Source: Paracoccaceae bacterium (lineage in GTDB: Bacteria; Pseudomonadota; Alphaproteobacteria; Rhodobacterales; Rhodobacteraceae). From it: a DNA stretch of 64,000 bases. The notes under the pieces were generated by a model that saw only the letters and a program-made list of their open reading frames with translations, did no database searches and was not told where the DNA came from. The translations under genes were made by a program, and so were the position numbers. Positions within the stretch are counted from its first letter, which is position 1. Each line of letters opens with the position of its first letter. Shown one piece after another: positions 34,538 to 44,248 of the stretch. The stretch lies in the NCBI GenBank assembly GCA_014872875.1, contig WKFI01000014.1:372001-436000 (forward strand), in the 5' to 3' direction.

Positions 34538-35404
34538 ATGCCCGCGCCCGAGATTTCGCTTGAGTTCTTTCCGCCCCAAAACCTGGAGGGGTCTTTCCGG
34601 CTGTGGGACACGGTTCAAACACTGGCACCGCTGGATCCACGGTTTGTATCCGTGACGTATGGCGCCGGGGGCACCACACGGGATCTGACGCGGGACGCGG
34701 TCGCAACGCTGCACAAAAGCTCTGGTCTTCGCGTGGCGGCCCACCTGACCTGCGTAGACGCCACCAAGTCAGAGACCCTCGCCATCGCCGGGCAATTCGC
34801 AGAGTCTGGTGTTTCGGATATCGTGGCCCTGCGTGGTGACCCGCCCAAGGGTCAGGGCGCATTCGCACCGCATCCGGAGGGGTTTGCCAATTCCGTTGAA
34901 TTGATCGAAGCGCTTGCTGCCACGGGTGATTTCACCATCCGTGTCGGTGCCTATCCGGATCGCCATCCCGAAGCCGCAAGCCAGGATGCAGACGTGGATT
35001 GGTTGAAACGCAAGCTGGACGCTGGCGCATCCGAAGCCCTGACCCAGTTCTTTTTCGAAGCCGAAACTTTTTTCCGGTTCCGCGACAAATGCGCCAAGGC
35101 CGGCATCGACCATGCTATCACCCCCGGCATCCTACCAATTGAGAATTGGAAGGGCGCGCGCAATTTCGCCATCCGTTGCGGCACGGTCATCCCGTCATGG
35201 GTGGAAAATGCGTTTGAAAAAGCAGTTCGTGACGATCGTGAAGATCTGCTGGCAACGGCTCTATGCACCGAGCTGTGTTCAGATCTGATGGATGGCGGCG
35301 TGGACAAGTTTCATTTCTACACGCTGAACCGCCCGGAATTGACGCGCGACGTCTGCCATGCACTGGGTGTCGTTCCGAAAGTCGCCTTGGAAAACGTGGC
35401 GTAA
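34538..35404 (+). CDS. metF: 5,10-methylenetetrahydrofolate reductase
   Basis: A 288-residue FAD enzyme that makes 5-methyl-THF for methionine synthesis. Signatures: ISLEFFPPQN (N-terminal catalytic Glu), FVSVTYGAGGTTRD, AHLTCVDATKSE, DIVALRGDPPKG, VGAYPDRHPEA and TQFFFEAETFFRF. Full bacterial length. AAGGACACTGAC precedes the ATG. Divergent from metR. Confidence 0.96.
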   Translation: MPAPEISLEFFPPQNLEGSFRLWDTVQTLAPLDPRFVSVTYGAGGTTRDLTRDAVATLHKSSGLRVAAHLTCVDATKSETLAIAGQFAESGVSDIVALRGDPPKGQGAFAPHPEGFANSVELIEALAATGDFTIRVGAYPDRHPEAASQDADVDWLKRKLDAGASEALTQFFFEAETFFRFRDKCAKAGIDHAITPGILPIENWKGARNFAIRCGTVIPSWVENAFEKAVRDDREDLLATALCTELCSDLMDGGVDKFHFYTLNRPELTRDVCHALGVVPKVALENVA

Positions 35405-35421
35405 CGCTTGCCTGTTCCCCC

Positions 35422-35469
35422 GGTGCGTTCCTAATCTGAACTCAAGTCAGTGCCAAAAAGGAACGCACC
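35422..35469 (+). promoter_or_regulatory. Inverted repeat that covers the ribosome site of the 35470 gene
   Basis: Perfect 10-bp arms GGTGCGTTCC (35422-35431) and GGAACGCACC (35460-35469) around a 28-nt loop. The right arm contains the GGA of the Shine-Dalgarno sequence and ends directly at the GTG start, so the folded RNA would hide the ribosome site. It might also act as a metF terminator. Confidence 0.5.
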
Positions 35470-35973
35470 GTGGAACACCGGATAAACGTCGCCAGTTCAC
35501 CCGCCGATCTTCTGCCCATGGACAAGGTGCTGGAGCTTTCCGGTCTCGAATTCATGCAGGGCATTCTGGAGGGCCGCCTGCCCGGTCCCCCGATCGGGCC
35601 GACCTTGGGTTATCGTTTGCACGAGGTTGAAGATGGCAAGGTCGTGTTTCGCGGCGCGCCGGAATTCAGTGTTACGAACCCGATGGGGACCGTGCATGGA
35701 GGCTGGTACGGAACGCTGCTCGACAGTGCTATGGCCTGCGCGGTGATGACCCGCGTGCCCAAGGGGTCCGCCTATACGACGCTTGAATACAAGATCAACA
35801 TCCTGCGCCCGATCCCGTTGGGCACGGAAGTTGATTGTATCGGCACCGTAGATCATGTTGGCCGCTCCACCGGAATCGCCCACGGAGAGATCCGCGGAGT
35901 GAAGGACAACCGTCTCTATGCGACCGGCTCCACCACCTGCATTGTGATGTCTCTGACTCCAAAGCCTGTCTGA
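35470..35973 (+). CDS. Hotdog-fold thioesterase, PaaI family
   Basis: 167 residues, GTG start with AAGGA 7-8 bp upstream. The hotdog core reads FSVTNPMGTVHGGWYGTLLD then SAMACAVMTRVPKGSAYTTL and INILRPIPLGTEVDCIGTV, which is the PaaI/YbgC-like pattern (HGG followed by the central helix). It hydrolyses acyl-CoA thioesters; the acyl group is unknown. Its start is embedded in a strong inverted repeat. Confidence 0.88.
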   Translation: MEHRINVASSPADLLPMDKVLELSGLEFMQGILEGRLPGPPIGPTLGYRLHEVEDGKVVFRGAPEFSVTNPMGTVHGGWYGTLLDSAMACAVMTRVPKGSAYTTLEYKINILRPIPLGTEVDCIGTVDHVGRSTGIAHGEIRGVKDNRLYATGSTTCIVMSLTPKPV

Positions 35974-36094
35974 CCCGCTGGTCTCGTCAAGAAAACTGCC
36001 GGGGAACGACCAAAGCTGCCGAATTCGTGGGCTTCATGGCCTGACAAGGCCGTGCAACCGCGCGGGAAAACGCCTGCATGTGTGGGACAGAGCG

Positions 36095-37168
36095 TTACGC
36101 TCCTTTCGATCTCATGAAAGGCAGATGCCAGCCATCCTGCGTTTCGACCTGTTCGACGCTTTCATGGATGGTCTCATTGCGGATCTGACCAACTCGGCGC
36201 TTCTGACGGAACAGGAACAGCTTGCCCCAACCACGCCACGTCCCCACGGACGGTGCATTCGGATCGGCCGGAAATCTGTCCTGCCAGCCCTGCGGCAACG
36301 GCAGGCCGGCGGATTCAGCCCGGTCCAGCATCCAGTTCAGCGAAACGTTGGCCAGGGGTCGGGCGGCCTCAAATCCTCCCAACTGACCCCCCACGTCTCC
36401 ATGCGTGCCCCGGAACCAAACTTGTTCCACGCGCCCGCTCCAACCTTCCGGGCAGTCCCAGAGGACGGGTTGGAACACCTCCCGCGTTTCATCCATCGCA
36501 AGGGCATGAAACCCGCTTTTGACAGATGGGCCGAGACGGTGATTGTGAAACGCATGGCGCAACTCTGCCCAGCGCCAGAAGAGAGGGAGTCTCAGCCCCA
36601 GCGCCTTGACGGTGTCCCAGACTCCAACCATCTCGATCTGGACTTGGTCGTGGCAGTACAGCCGCGAAAACTCGCTGGCGAAATGGCTGTCGGGCGAACA
36701 CTCATAATGGCGATACACGGTGCGGATATTGCGCACTGTGGCATGTTCGGCTTTTACCAGCCCCACGCGGTCGATCACGCCCGCAAGGGACCGCACTGCA
36801 TAGGCTCCTCTTGAGTAGCCCATCAGAAAGATCTGATCCCCGGGTTTGTAACGTGAAGCCAGGTATCCATAGGCCCGTCGGATCTGCCGATTGAGACCGC
36901 GTCCCAGCATGACATCCAGTGTGGATCGCCAATCGGTCCACTGAATACCCGCCTCGTAAAAAACCGAGACCTGCGAACCCATTTCGCACATCAACCGATA
37001 GGTCTGCCCCGCATGGGTTTCCTGTCCCGGCTGCAGCGACGACATGGTGCCATCCAGAATGATCACATGGGCCACCGGCCCCCGCGTCTTGGCTTCGGGG
37101 GAATGTTTGGACTGCAGCGGCCGTCCAAGCCATCCCAGAAGTTTCCTAGCCAGTCGCGGTAGAGGCAT
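36095..37168 (-). CDS. DUF2235 alpha/beta-hydrolase-like protein
   Basis: 357 residues. The N-terminus contains VAHVIILDGTMSSL (nucleophile-side Asp loop of DUF2235), then GLNRQIRRAYGYLASRYKPG and the serine elbow GYSRGAYAVR (Ser 119), WDTVKALGLRLP, and WFRGTHGDVGGQ with the probable catalytic His/Asp. DUF2235 proteins are predicted lipases or peptidoglycan-type hydrolases, and some are type VI effectors. No T6SS genes or immunity gene lie here. Its start overlaps the 3' end of the CoxL-like gene by 23 bp, implying co-expression. Confidence 0.87.
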   Translation of the reverse strand: MPLPRLARKLLGWLGRPLQSKHSPEAKTRGPVAHVIILDGTMSSLQPGQETHAGQTYRLMCEMGSQVSVFYEAGIQWTDWRSTLDVMLGRGLNRQIRRAYGYLASRYKPGDQIFLMGYSRGAYAVRSLAGVIDRVGLVKAEHATVRNIRTVYRHYECSPDSHFASEFSRLYCHDQVQIEMVGVWDTVKALGLRLPLFWRWAELRHAFHNHRLGPSVKSGFHALAMDETREVFQPVLWDCPEGWSGRVEQVWFRGTHGDVGGQLGGFEAARPLANVSLNWMLDRAESAGLPLPQGWQDRFPADPNAPSVGTWRGWGKLFLFRQKRRVGQIRNETIHESVEQVETQDGWHLPFMRSKGA

Positions 37169-39443
37169 CCTGCAACAATTCCCAAACTCTCAGCGGGGTA
37201 AACGGCATGTCAGCCTGCCGCACTCCGCGGTCCCAAACAGCATCCTGAACCGCGTTTGCGACAGCAGCCAGCGCCCCGACGGTACCGGCCTCGCCGCATC
37301 CCTTCATGCCCATCACATTGGCGGTCGAAGGAACCGGTTCGGATGTAAATTCAATCATGGGGACGTCGCCTGCGCGCGGCAAGGCATAGTCCATGAACGA
37401 TGCCGTGAGCAGTTGGCCGTTTTCGTCAAAAACAACATGCTCCAAAAGGGCCTGCCCAACCCCCTGGACAACGCCACCATGCACCTGCCCTTCAGCAAGC
37501 AATGGATTGATAAGATTACCGAAATCGTCAACCACAGTATAGCGGTCCACGTTCGTGTGTCCAGTGTCTGGATCGATCACGACCTCTGTGACATGGGCGC
37601 CATTGGGAAACGATCGCCCCTCCAATTTGGCTCGGGCCTCATGCGTCAACAGATCCTTCCGCCCGGCTGCGCGCGCCATCTCTGCAGCTTCGATCATGGA
37701 TGGCGTCAGGTTCGACCCTGGTGCCCGAAAGGTTTCGCCATCAAACTCCACAGCCTCGGCATCCACGCCCATTTCCCCCGCCAGAAACGGGACAAACGCG
37801 GTGACCATCACATCCACAGTCGCCAAAGTCGCATTCGTCTGGACCGTCACGGATCGGGATCCCCCCGTCCCGCCCCCCTGCGCGATCAGATCGCTGTCGC
37901 CCTGCACCACCTGGATCAGATGCACCGGAATCCCGGTCTGATCGCTCAGAAATTGGGCATAAACGGTTTCGTGCCCCTGCCCGTTGCTTTGCGTGCCGAC
38001 ATAGATACTCACCCGGCCATCCTCGTGAAATTCAACCTTTGCGCCTTCGGAAGGATCACCCAGAATACTTTCGATATAGTAACAGGTTCCAATTCCGCGC
38101 AGCAGGCCGCGTTCGGCATCCGCATCGCGGCGAGCAACAAAGCCGGGTATATCGGCTTCTTCGGACACGCGCCGGACGAGTTTTTCGAAATCGCCCACGT
38201 CATAGGTTTCGCCTGTCGCGGTCTTGTATGGAAACGACTCGGCACGAATGAAGTTGCGGCGACGCAGCTCCCACGGATCGACCCCCAATTCACGCGCGGC
38301 ACGGTCCATGACACGTTCCAGAACGTAGATCGCCTCGGGCCGCCCAGCGCCGCGGTAAGCGTCCACCTGTGTTGTGTTGGTATATATCCCTTCCACCTGC
38401 AACCAGGTGGTCTGGATGTCATACACCCCGGTCAAAACCCGGCTGAACAGCTGCGTCTGGATGGCCTGAGCAAAATGGGAATTATAGGCCCCCAAATTGG
38501 CACGGGTGCTCACGCGATAAGCGGTGATCTTCAGATCCTCGTCAAAGGCCAGCTCCGCCAACGACACCAGATCGCGCCCGGCATTGTCGCTCAACATCGC
38601 CTCGCTCCGGTCCGAAATCCAGCGCACTGGGCGCGCCAGGTGCCGCGAGGCCTGGGCGACGCAGAAATATTCGGGGTAAGGCATGGCCTTCATGCCGAAC
38701 CCACCACCCACATCTGGGGTCATCACGTGCAGCTGTTCATCTTCCAGCCCCAGCTTTTCCTTAAGCTGTGCTTTCATCCCCCAGACACCTTGCCCACCGT
38801 AAGTAAAATGCAGGCGCGTTCCGTCCCAGTCGGCGAAACAGCCGCGCGGCTCCATCGAGTTGACGATGATCCGATTGTCGCCGACCTCCAATGCGACGGT
38901 ATGGGCCGCCGCGTCGAACGCGGCCTGAGTTGCGGATTCGTCCCCCAGCCCCCAGTCAAAGGCGACGTTTACAGGGGCCTCGGGGTGCAACGGCTCTCCG
39001 CCCGAAAAAACGTCCAGTTTCACCGGCAAGTCATCGATGTCCAGCCAGATCAGTTCCGCCGCATCCCGCGCCTGGTTCAACGTATCGGCAATGATCACGG
39101 CAATCGGTTCGCCCACAAATCGCACGCGCGTTCGCGCCAAAATGGGGCGTTCGGGTGCAGCCCCTTGGCTGCCGTCCCGGTTCTTCATGGTGGTGCCGCT
39201 CATGCCGACGCTCAGACCGGCCTTTTCCAGGTCTTCCAAAGTCAGGATCAAATGCACGCCGTCGGCTGCGCGGGCCTCGTCCAACTCCAAGGCAGTAATC
39301 ACCCCATGCGCCACGGGACTGCGCAAAACAAAGGCATGTAATACACCCTCTGGTGCGGCATCCTCAAGATATCGTCCCTGACCGGTCAGAAACCTTGTAT
39401 CCTCGACCCGGGTGACGGGCTGGCTTTTGCCGAACTTGTCCAT
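37146..39443 (-). CDS. Xanthine dehydrogenase-family molybdopterin-binding subunit (CoxL form II-like), orphan
   Basis: A 765-residue large subunit. Features: RVEDTRFLTGQGRYLED at the N-terminus, GGGFGMKAMPYPEYFCVAQA for cofactor binding, DAYRGAGRPEAIYVLERVMD (AYRGAGR marks form II; true CO dehydrogenase has AYxCSFR), GQGHETVYAQ, and the terminal catalytic Glu in MKGCGEAGTVGA. It hydroxylates an unknown carbon. The medium FAD and small 2Fe-2S subunits, which form II enzymes need, are not adjacent. The ATG at 39443 has CGGAG upstream. Overlaps the DUF2235 gene. Confidence 0.92.
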   Translation of the reverse strand: MDKFGKSQPVTRVEDTRFLTGQGRYLEDAAPEGVLHAFVLRSPVAHGVITALELDEARAADGVHLILTLEDLEKAGLSVGMSGTTMKNRDGSQGAAPERPILARTRVRFVGEPIAVIIADTLNQARDAAELIWLDIDDLPVKLDVFSGGEPLHPEAPVNVAFDWGLGDESATQAAFDAAAHTVALEVGDNRIIVNSMEPRGCFADWDGTRLHFTYGGQGVWGMKAQLKEKLGLEDEQLHVMTPDVGGGFGMKAMPYPEYFCVAQASRHLARPVRWISDRSEAMLSDNAGRDLVSLAELAFDEDLKITAYRVSTRANLGAYNSHFAQAIQTQLFSRVLTGVYDIQTTWLQVEGIYTNTTQVDAYRGAGRPEAIYVLERVMDRAARELGVDPWELRRRNFIRAESFPYKTATGETYDVGDFEKLVRRVSEEADIPGFVARRDADAERGLLRGIGTCYYIESILGDPSEGAKVEFHEDGRVSIYVGTQSNGQGHETVYAQFLSDQTGIPVHLIQVVQGDSDLIAQGGGTGGSRSVTVQTNATLATVDVMVTAFVPFLAGEMGVDAEAVEFDGETFRAPGSNLTPSMIEAAEMARAAGRKDLLTHEARAKLEGRSFPNGAHVTEVVIDPDTGHTNVDRYTVVDDFGNLINPLLAEGQVHGGVVQGVGQALLEHVVFDENGQLLTASFMDYALPRAGDVPMIEFTSEPVPSTANVMGMKGCGEAGTVGALAAVANAVQDAVWDRGVRQADMPFTPLRVWELLQDASTATG

Positions 39444-39627
39444 GGCGCGCTCCGTTGGAAAATGACTTGCGGCGAAGGTAACCTGTCGCGCCGCCGAGTC
39501 CACCCGGACAGGCATCCCAATCCAAGCCTGCGGCAAATGACTTTGCGTTGCAGGGCGATAGATGCTGGATGCGCGCGTCCGGACTTCCTACACTCAGTAC
39601 AAATTGGTTTTTGATGTGGTGGATTGA

Positions 39628-42291
39628 ATGAACGTTTGGATCAAAAGGATCGGCATCGCTCTGATTGCTGTGATCGGGGTTGTCGTGATCGGGGGATGGC
39701 TGTTGTTGTCGTCGTCCCTGCTGGCGCAGCCGCGCGGAAATCTGGTCGCACGGATGCTGACGGATCAACTGGGCCAGCAAGTCGAAATCCAAGGCGGCGT
39801 CAGTGTGTCTTTTGGTGGGGTCACCCATGTGACAACCGAAGACCTGATCCTGCCCAGCCCGGCAATGCCGCAAACCGACCTGGCAAGCATCCACCGGTTG
39901 GAGTTCGATATCTCCCTGCGCGATCTTCTGAAGGGTAAGGTCGATCTGGGCAATATCCGGGTTGATGGCGCGGACATTGCCATGATTGTCGAGGCCGATG
40001 GGAAAACGTCGTGGACCGCCGGATCAATGCCCCCGGTTGCACGCCAGAAACAACCTGACCGGAACAATTCACTTCACCCGTCCCAGATACTGGCCGGTCA
40101 CACCGTCTCTTTCACCAACGCAACGCTTCTCTATCAGGATGCACGCAACGGGTTGGACATGACGGTGGCTCTGGAACAGTTGGATCTTGGCCAGGCCGAT
40201 ACCACGGCGCCGATCACCTTGACGGCGCAGGGTGCAGTCAACGGTCAGGACATGACATTGAAAGGTCAGGCACTTGCCGGGGAACCTTTTGATGTTTCCA
40301 TGGATTTCGACGGAATTTCGCTGTCTGTGGACGGCGAAGCGGATGACCAGGGACTAACGGCGCAACTCAATATCGACATTTCCGCATTGGGGCAGCTGCT
40401 GGACGTGCTCAAACTCAATCGCGTGCTGGAGGGAACCGGTCAGATTAGCGCGACCTTCACCAGCGCAGAAGGATCGCAACGCATCGAGGATCTGAGTGTT
40501 GTGGCCAATCTGGACAGCGGCCAAAGCGTTGAGGTCACCGGGGATGTCGGTCAGTTGGGAGACCCCACGGATGTCAGCATCGACACCAAGATCCGTCTTT
40601 ACCCGCCTGACAACATGCCGCCCGCAACCAACTCGCGCCGCGATCTGAAGCTGACCGAGGTGGACATGGGCCTGATTGCGCAACCCAATGGCATTCCACA
40701 ACGCACCATGGTTATCGCCACCAATGGATTTGTGTTGGAAACCGAAGGCGAAGGAGAACCACCAATTTCGGTCTCGGGTATTTCACGTACGCCCGAAGGT
40801 AACCTGAAACTGGGCGAACTGGTGCTGCGGATCGGCCCGCCCGAAGCGCCGTTCCTGATCCTCGATGGTTCGGTTTCCAACGCGCTGGAGCTCAAGGATA
40901 TCGCGGTCGATGCCGATATCGAATTGTCGGCCGGATCGCTGATCGCGCCCGAGCTGTTACAGGGCAAGACCGAGCTTGGGCATGTCTCGGGCGGGTTCCA
41001 GTTGACTGGGTCGGCACAGGAACTGGCGCTTACCGGCCTGGAAGCCAATTCGCGGGACACCGATCTTTGGCATTTGACCGTCACGGGCTCTGTTGGAAAT
41101 GCCCTCACGTTCAGTGATGTCAATCTGGACATTGCCGCCGATGTGCCGTCCGGTGCCGAGCTTCTCACCGCCATGAACCTGGAGCCCGTTGAAACCGGGC
41201 CGGTCGAGCTGAAAACCAGCGTTGCGAATAGCGGGCTGGACTGGGACGCCTCAGCCAGCGTTACCGTGGACGTGTCTGAGATGCTCATGACTTTGGATCT
41301 GGACATCGAAGAAGACCACCCCACCGTGCGCGGGCAGGTCGAAAGCGACCTGATCCGGATGGAGCACTTGCGGGACATCACCAATGCGGCCATTCAGCTG
41401 GGCCGTCTGGGCAAAATGGAAACCGAAGCCCGCGGAACCCCGCCCGAGACCCCCGACGAGGACGGCGAGCGTCCTCTGAAGGATGTCACGCTACGACCGA
41501 TCGGTCAGGCGCTGCTGCTGTCGGGCATGGATCTGGAGATCGGCATCGACCTGCGCAAGATCGAAGGCGAAAAGGGCGAAACGAGCATGACCAGCCAGGT
41601 CGTGCTGAGGGATGAAAAGGCTCAGCTGGGACCGTTGAAGTTCGAATATGGCGGCGGCAATTTCGATGTGACGGGCGTCGTAGATCTGGAGGAAAGCCCG
41701 GATGTCATCCAAGTCTCGGGCTCGACGGGCGGTTGGGACTTCGGCAATATCATGCATGCGCTGAAGTTCAAGAAAGGCGCCAGCGGCGTACTGTATGCAA
41801 ATTTCGACGTGAGCGGCCACCACAGCTCGGCTCGTGATTTCCTGTCGTCGATGTCTGGGGCGGCGACCATATCAATGCGCAATGGCAGCATCGATACTCA
41901 GCTGTTGGACCTGGCCGGGCTGGGCGTCATCCCTTGGCTGTTCTCCAAACACAAAGGACCGACCGCGCCAATCGTTTGTGTAAACGCGCCGTTTGCCCTG
42001 TCCAACGGTACGATCAGCACCAAACAAACCACGGTGGAGACCGACAAGGTTCAGGTTGTCGTTTATGGCGATGTGGATCTGAATGGGAACACGATCAACG
42101 TCGTGGGCCAGCCGCGCAAGATCGGCAAACCCCTGTCGCGCAGCCCTTGGCCCTTCACTGCACAGGGTCCATTGAAAAAGCCGGACATCAAGGTCAAGGA
42201 CGGTCCGAAACGTCTGAAACGCACGGATGGTGCATCAAAGATGCCGGATGAACGCAAGCTGTGTGTTCCGGATATCCTGCAGCTTCAGTGA
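39628..42291 (+). CDS. AsmA-family outer-membrane/envelope protein
   Basis: An 887-residue protein with one N-terminal membrane helix (IGIALIAVIGVVVIGGWLLL) and a very long periplasmic beta-rich domain. AsmA markers include the N-terminal VEIQGGVSVSFGGVTHVTTE and SLRDLLKGKVDLGNIRVDGA, and the C-terminal VSGHHSSARDFLSSMSGAAT plus GLGVIPWLF. AsmA-like proteins resemble lipid-transport bridge proteins and influence outer-membrane assembly. Its last 7 bp overlap the convergent LysR gene. Confidence 0.9.
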   Translation: MNVWIKRIGIALIAVIGVVVIGGWLLLSSSLLAQPRGNLVARMLTDQLGQQVEIQGGVSVSFGGVTHVTTEDLILPSPAMPQTDLASIHRLEFDISLRDLLKGKVDLGNIRVDGADIAMIVEADGKTSWTAGSMPPVARQKQPDRNNSLHPSQILAGHTVSFTNATLLYQDARNGLDMTVALEQLDLGQADTTAPITLTAQGAVNGQDMTLKGQALAGEPFDVSMDFDGISLSVDGEADDQGLTAQLNIDISALGQLLDVLKLNRVLEGTGQISATFTSAEGSQRIEDLSVVANLDSGQSVEVTGDVGQLGDPTDVSIDTKIRLYPPDNMPPATNSRRDLKLTEVDMGLIAQPNGIPQRTMVIATNGFVLETEGEGEPPISVSGISRTPEGNLKLGELVLRIGPPEAPFLILDGSVSNALELKDIAVDADIELSAGSLIAPELLQGKTELGHVSGGFQLTGSAQELALTGLEANSRDTDLWHLTVTGSVGNALTFSDVNLDIAADVPSGAELLTAMNLEPVETGPVELKTSVANSGLDWDASASVTVDVSEMLMTLDLDIEEDHPTVRGQVESDLIRMEHLRDITNAAIQLGRLGKMETEARGTPPETPDEDGERPLKDVTLRPIGQALLLSGMDLEIGIDLRKIEGEKGETSMTSQVVLRDEKAQLGPLKFEYGGGNFDVTGVVDLEESPDVIQVSGSTGGWDFGNIMHALKFKKGASGVLYANFDVSGHHSSARDFLSSMSGAATISMRNGSIDTQLLDLAGLGVIPWLFSKHKGPTAPIVCVNAPFALSNGTISTKQTTVETDKVQVVVYGDVDLNGNTINVVGQPRKIGKPLSRSPWPFTAQGPLKKPDIKVKDGPKRLKRTDGASKMPDERKLCVPDILQLQ

Positions 42292-43190
42292 CCAATGGCC
42301 GGCTCTGCGCGCAGCGAACGGACATGATCAAGCAACCAATCGCGAAAAGTCCGCGCTGCGGGCCGCAGGCTGGTCTTGTCGGGGTAGATCAGGTGATAGG
42401 CCTCCTGCCCCGGCGCCGTCAGGTCGGGCAAGCACGGCACCAATCCGGCTGCTTGCATTGCCGCGTCGCTGGCCGGAGCTCGGGCCAACGCGATCCCCAC
42501 CCCTTGCCGCGCCAGCTCGGCCGCCATCAGGGAGTTGTCGGCAAAGAAGTACCGTGCCCCCGCGTGGGACAGCCTCAGTTCCTGGAACAGATGTGGCCAG
42601 CTGGCGCGATGGGTCGAAACCTCGATCAGGGTGTGATCGAACAGATCCTGACTGTCTCTGATCCGGGCTGCAATGTCCGGCCGCGCCATGGGATAGAGTG
42701 TTTCACCAATCAACAAATCACCTTCGGTTCCGAACAGTGACGGGTTGCCGAACACAACCTGCACATCCGTGAATTGATTGGCAAAATCGGCCACCATGTT
42801 GCCGGTGCTGAGCGCCAGATTGATGTTGGGAAATGCCGCTTGAAATCCGGGCAACCCACCGGCCAGCACCCCATGAGCAAAAAGCAGAACCGACTGCACA
42901 AACAGGCGCTGCTCCCGGCTTTGACCAAAAAGCCCTGTGGTCGCCGTTTCCAACATCAGAAGCGATTGCTGAACTGATGGCAAATAGGCCCGTCCCGCCT
43001 CGGTCAAGGTGACCGCGTGAGCGTGTCGGTGAAACAGCGGCGTGCCCAGTTGGGTTTCCAGCGCCTTGACTTGCTGGCTGACCGCTGCCGCTGACATGTT
43101 CAACTGCGTAGCCGCGCGGGCAAAGCTCTCGGTTCGCGCCGCTGCCTCGAACACGCGCAGCCAATTGAGGGAGGGAATTCTGGTACTCAT
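42285..43190 (-). CDS. LysR-family regulator (GcvA-like)
   Basis: 301 residues. HTH: SLNWLRVFEAAARTESFARA then LNMSAAAVSQQVKALETQLG, followed by FHRHAHAVTLTEAGRAYL, the GcvA/AmpR-like pattern. Divergent from the 43297-46107 gene set with a 106-bp shared region that holds two ACTTACC repeats (43210-43216 and 43229-43235, 19 bp apart). It is the likely regulator of that set. Confidence 0.9.
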   Translation of the reverse strand: MSTRIPSLNWLRVFEAAARTESFARAATQLNMSAAAVSQQVKALETQLGTPLFHRHAHAVTLTEAGRAYLPSVQQSLLMLETATTGLFGQSREQRLFVQSVLLFAHGVLAGGLPGFQAAFPNINLALSTGNMVADFANQFTDVQVVFGNPSLFGTEGDLLIGETLYPMARPDIAARIRDSQDLFDHTLIEVSTHRASWPHLFQELRLSHAGARYFFADNSLMAAELARQGVGIALARAPASDAAMQAAGLVPCLPDLTAPGQEAYHLIYPDKTSLRPAARTFRDWLLDHVRSLRAEPAIGH

Positions 43191-43296
43191 ACGACGCAGG
43201 CTAAGCTGAACTTACCCTGACCGGCAAGACTTACCGTGCTGGGTTTTGCCAAGTGTCCGCTAGGCTTTTCAGCAGCCAAAACGGATGGAGTGTGCG

Positions 43297-44184
43297 ATGA
43301 CATCCCCCTTGCCACTGATCGATGGACATTTGTCGGACAGCCACAAGACCCAATACTGGGAGGACGGTTTCCTGTTCCCCGTGCAGATCATGTCGGAAGA
43401 CGAAACCCTGGGCTTGAGAACCGAGCTGGAACAGATCGAAGCCGAGTGGCGCAATGCCGACCTGCCCAAGCCACTGAACCTTTATAAGCGCGTGAATGCG
43501 CATGTGGTCATGCCACTTGCCGCGCGTATTGCCAGCGACCCGCGCATTCTGGACGTGGTCGAAGATGTTCTGGGACCAGACCTTCTGATCTGGTCAGCAG
43601 AATTCTTTGTCAAGGAGGCCCACACCACCCATGTTGTCGGGATGCACCAGGACCTGACTTACTGGGGATTGGGCGAAACCCCGGACCAAGTCACGGCCTG
43701 GCTGGCGCTGTCCCCTGCAACGGTGGAAAGCGGGTGCATGGATTTCGTTCAGGGCAGCCACAAGAACCCGATCCTGCCGCATAACGACACGTTTTCGGCC
43801 AACAATCTCCTGTCTCGCGGTCAGGAGATCGCGGTCGAGGTTGCCGACGCGGACAAAACCCATATCGAGCTGCGTCCCGGCCAGATGTCCCTGCATCACG
43901 GGCTGACAATCCATGGGTCCGGCCCAAATGTCTCGGAAGACCGCCGGATCGGATTGGCGATCCGCTATCTCAATCCCAACGCGCGCCAACAGGTCGCCGA
44001 TCGCGACTATGCCATGCCAGCCCGCGGTCAGGACCTGTCCGGCGGGTTCATACATATCGAACCACCCACCGACCTGTTTGCGCCATCGGCACTGGAGCTT
44101 CACGAACGCATCCGCGCAGATCAAAGCAAGGCATTGGCCGAAAACGCCAACAGTTCGGTACCGCTCTACCAAGCCGAAAACTGA
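43297..44184 (+). CDS. Phytanoyl-CoA dioxygenase (PhyH) family Fe(II)/2-oxoglutarate oxygenase
   Basis: 295 residues. Iron site: His 117 and Asp 119 in GMHQDLTYWGL and distal His 206 in LTIHGSGPN; Arg 216/217 just after could bind 2-oxoglutarate. MDFVQGSHKNPILPH is a typical PhyH segment. The ATG at 43297 (GGAG 6 bp upstream) is chosen over an in-frame ATG 12 bp earlier. First gene of a probable operon with a membrane hydroxylase and a PanB-like protein. The substrate is not evident. Confidence 0.9.
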   Translation: MTSPLPLIDGHLSDSHKTQYWEDGFLFPVQIMSEDETLGLRTELEQIEAEWRNADLPKPLNLYKRVNAHVVMPLAARIASDPRILDVVEDVLGPDLLIWSAEFFVKEAHTTHVVGMHQDLTYWGLGETPDQVTAWLALSPATVESGCMDFVQGSHKNPILPHNDTFSANNLLSRGQEIAVEVADADKTHIELRPGQMSLHHGLTIHGSGPNVSEDRRIGLAIRYLNPNARQQVADRDYAMPARGQDLSGGFIHIEPPTDLFAPSALELHERIRADQSKALAENANSSVPLYQAEN

Positions 44185-44248
44185 TCTTTGCCCCAGCCAG
44201 AACAAAAAACGACCGCTACAGCGGCCCAAAAGTCGAGACCTTCGAACA

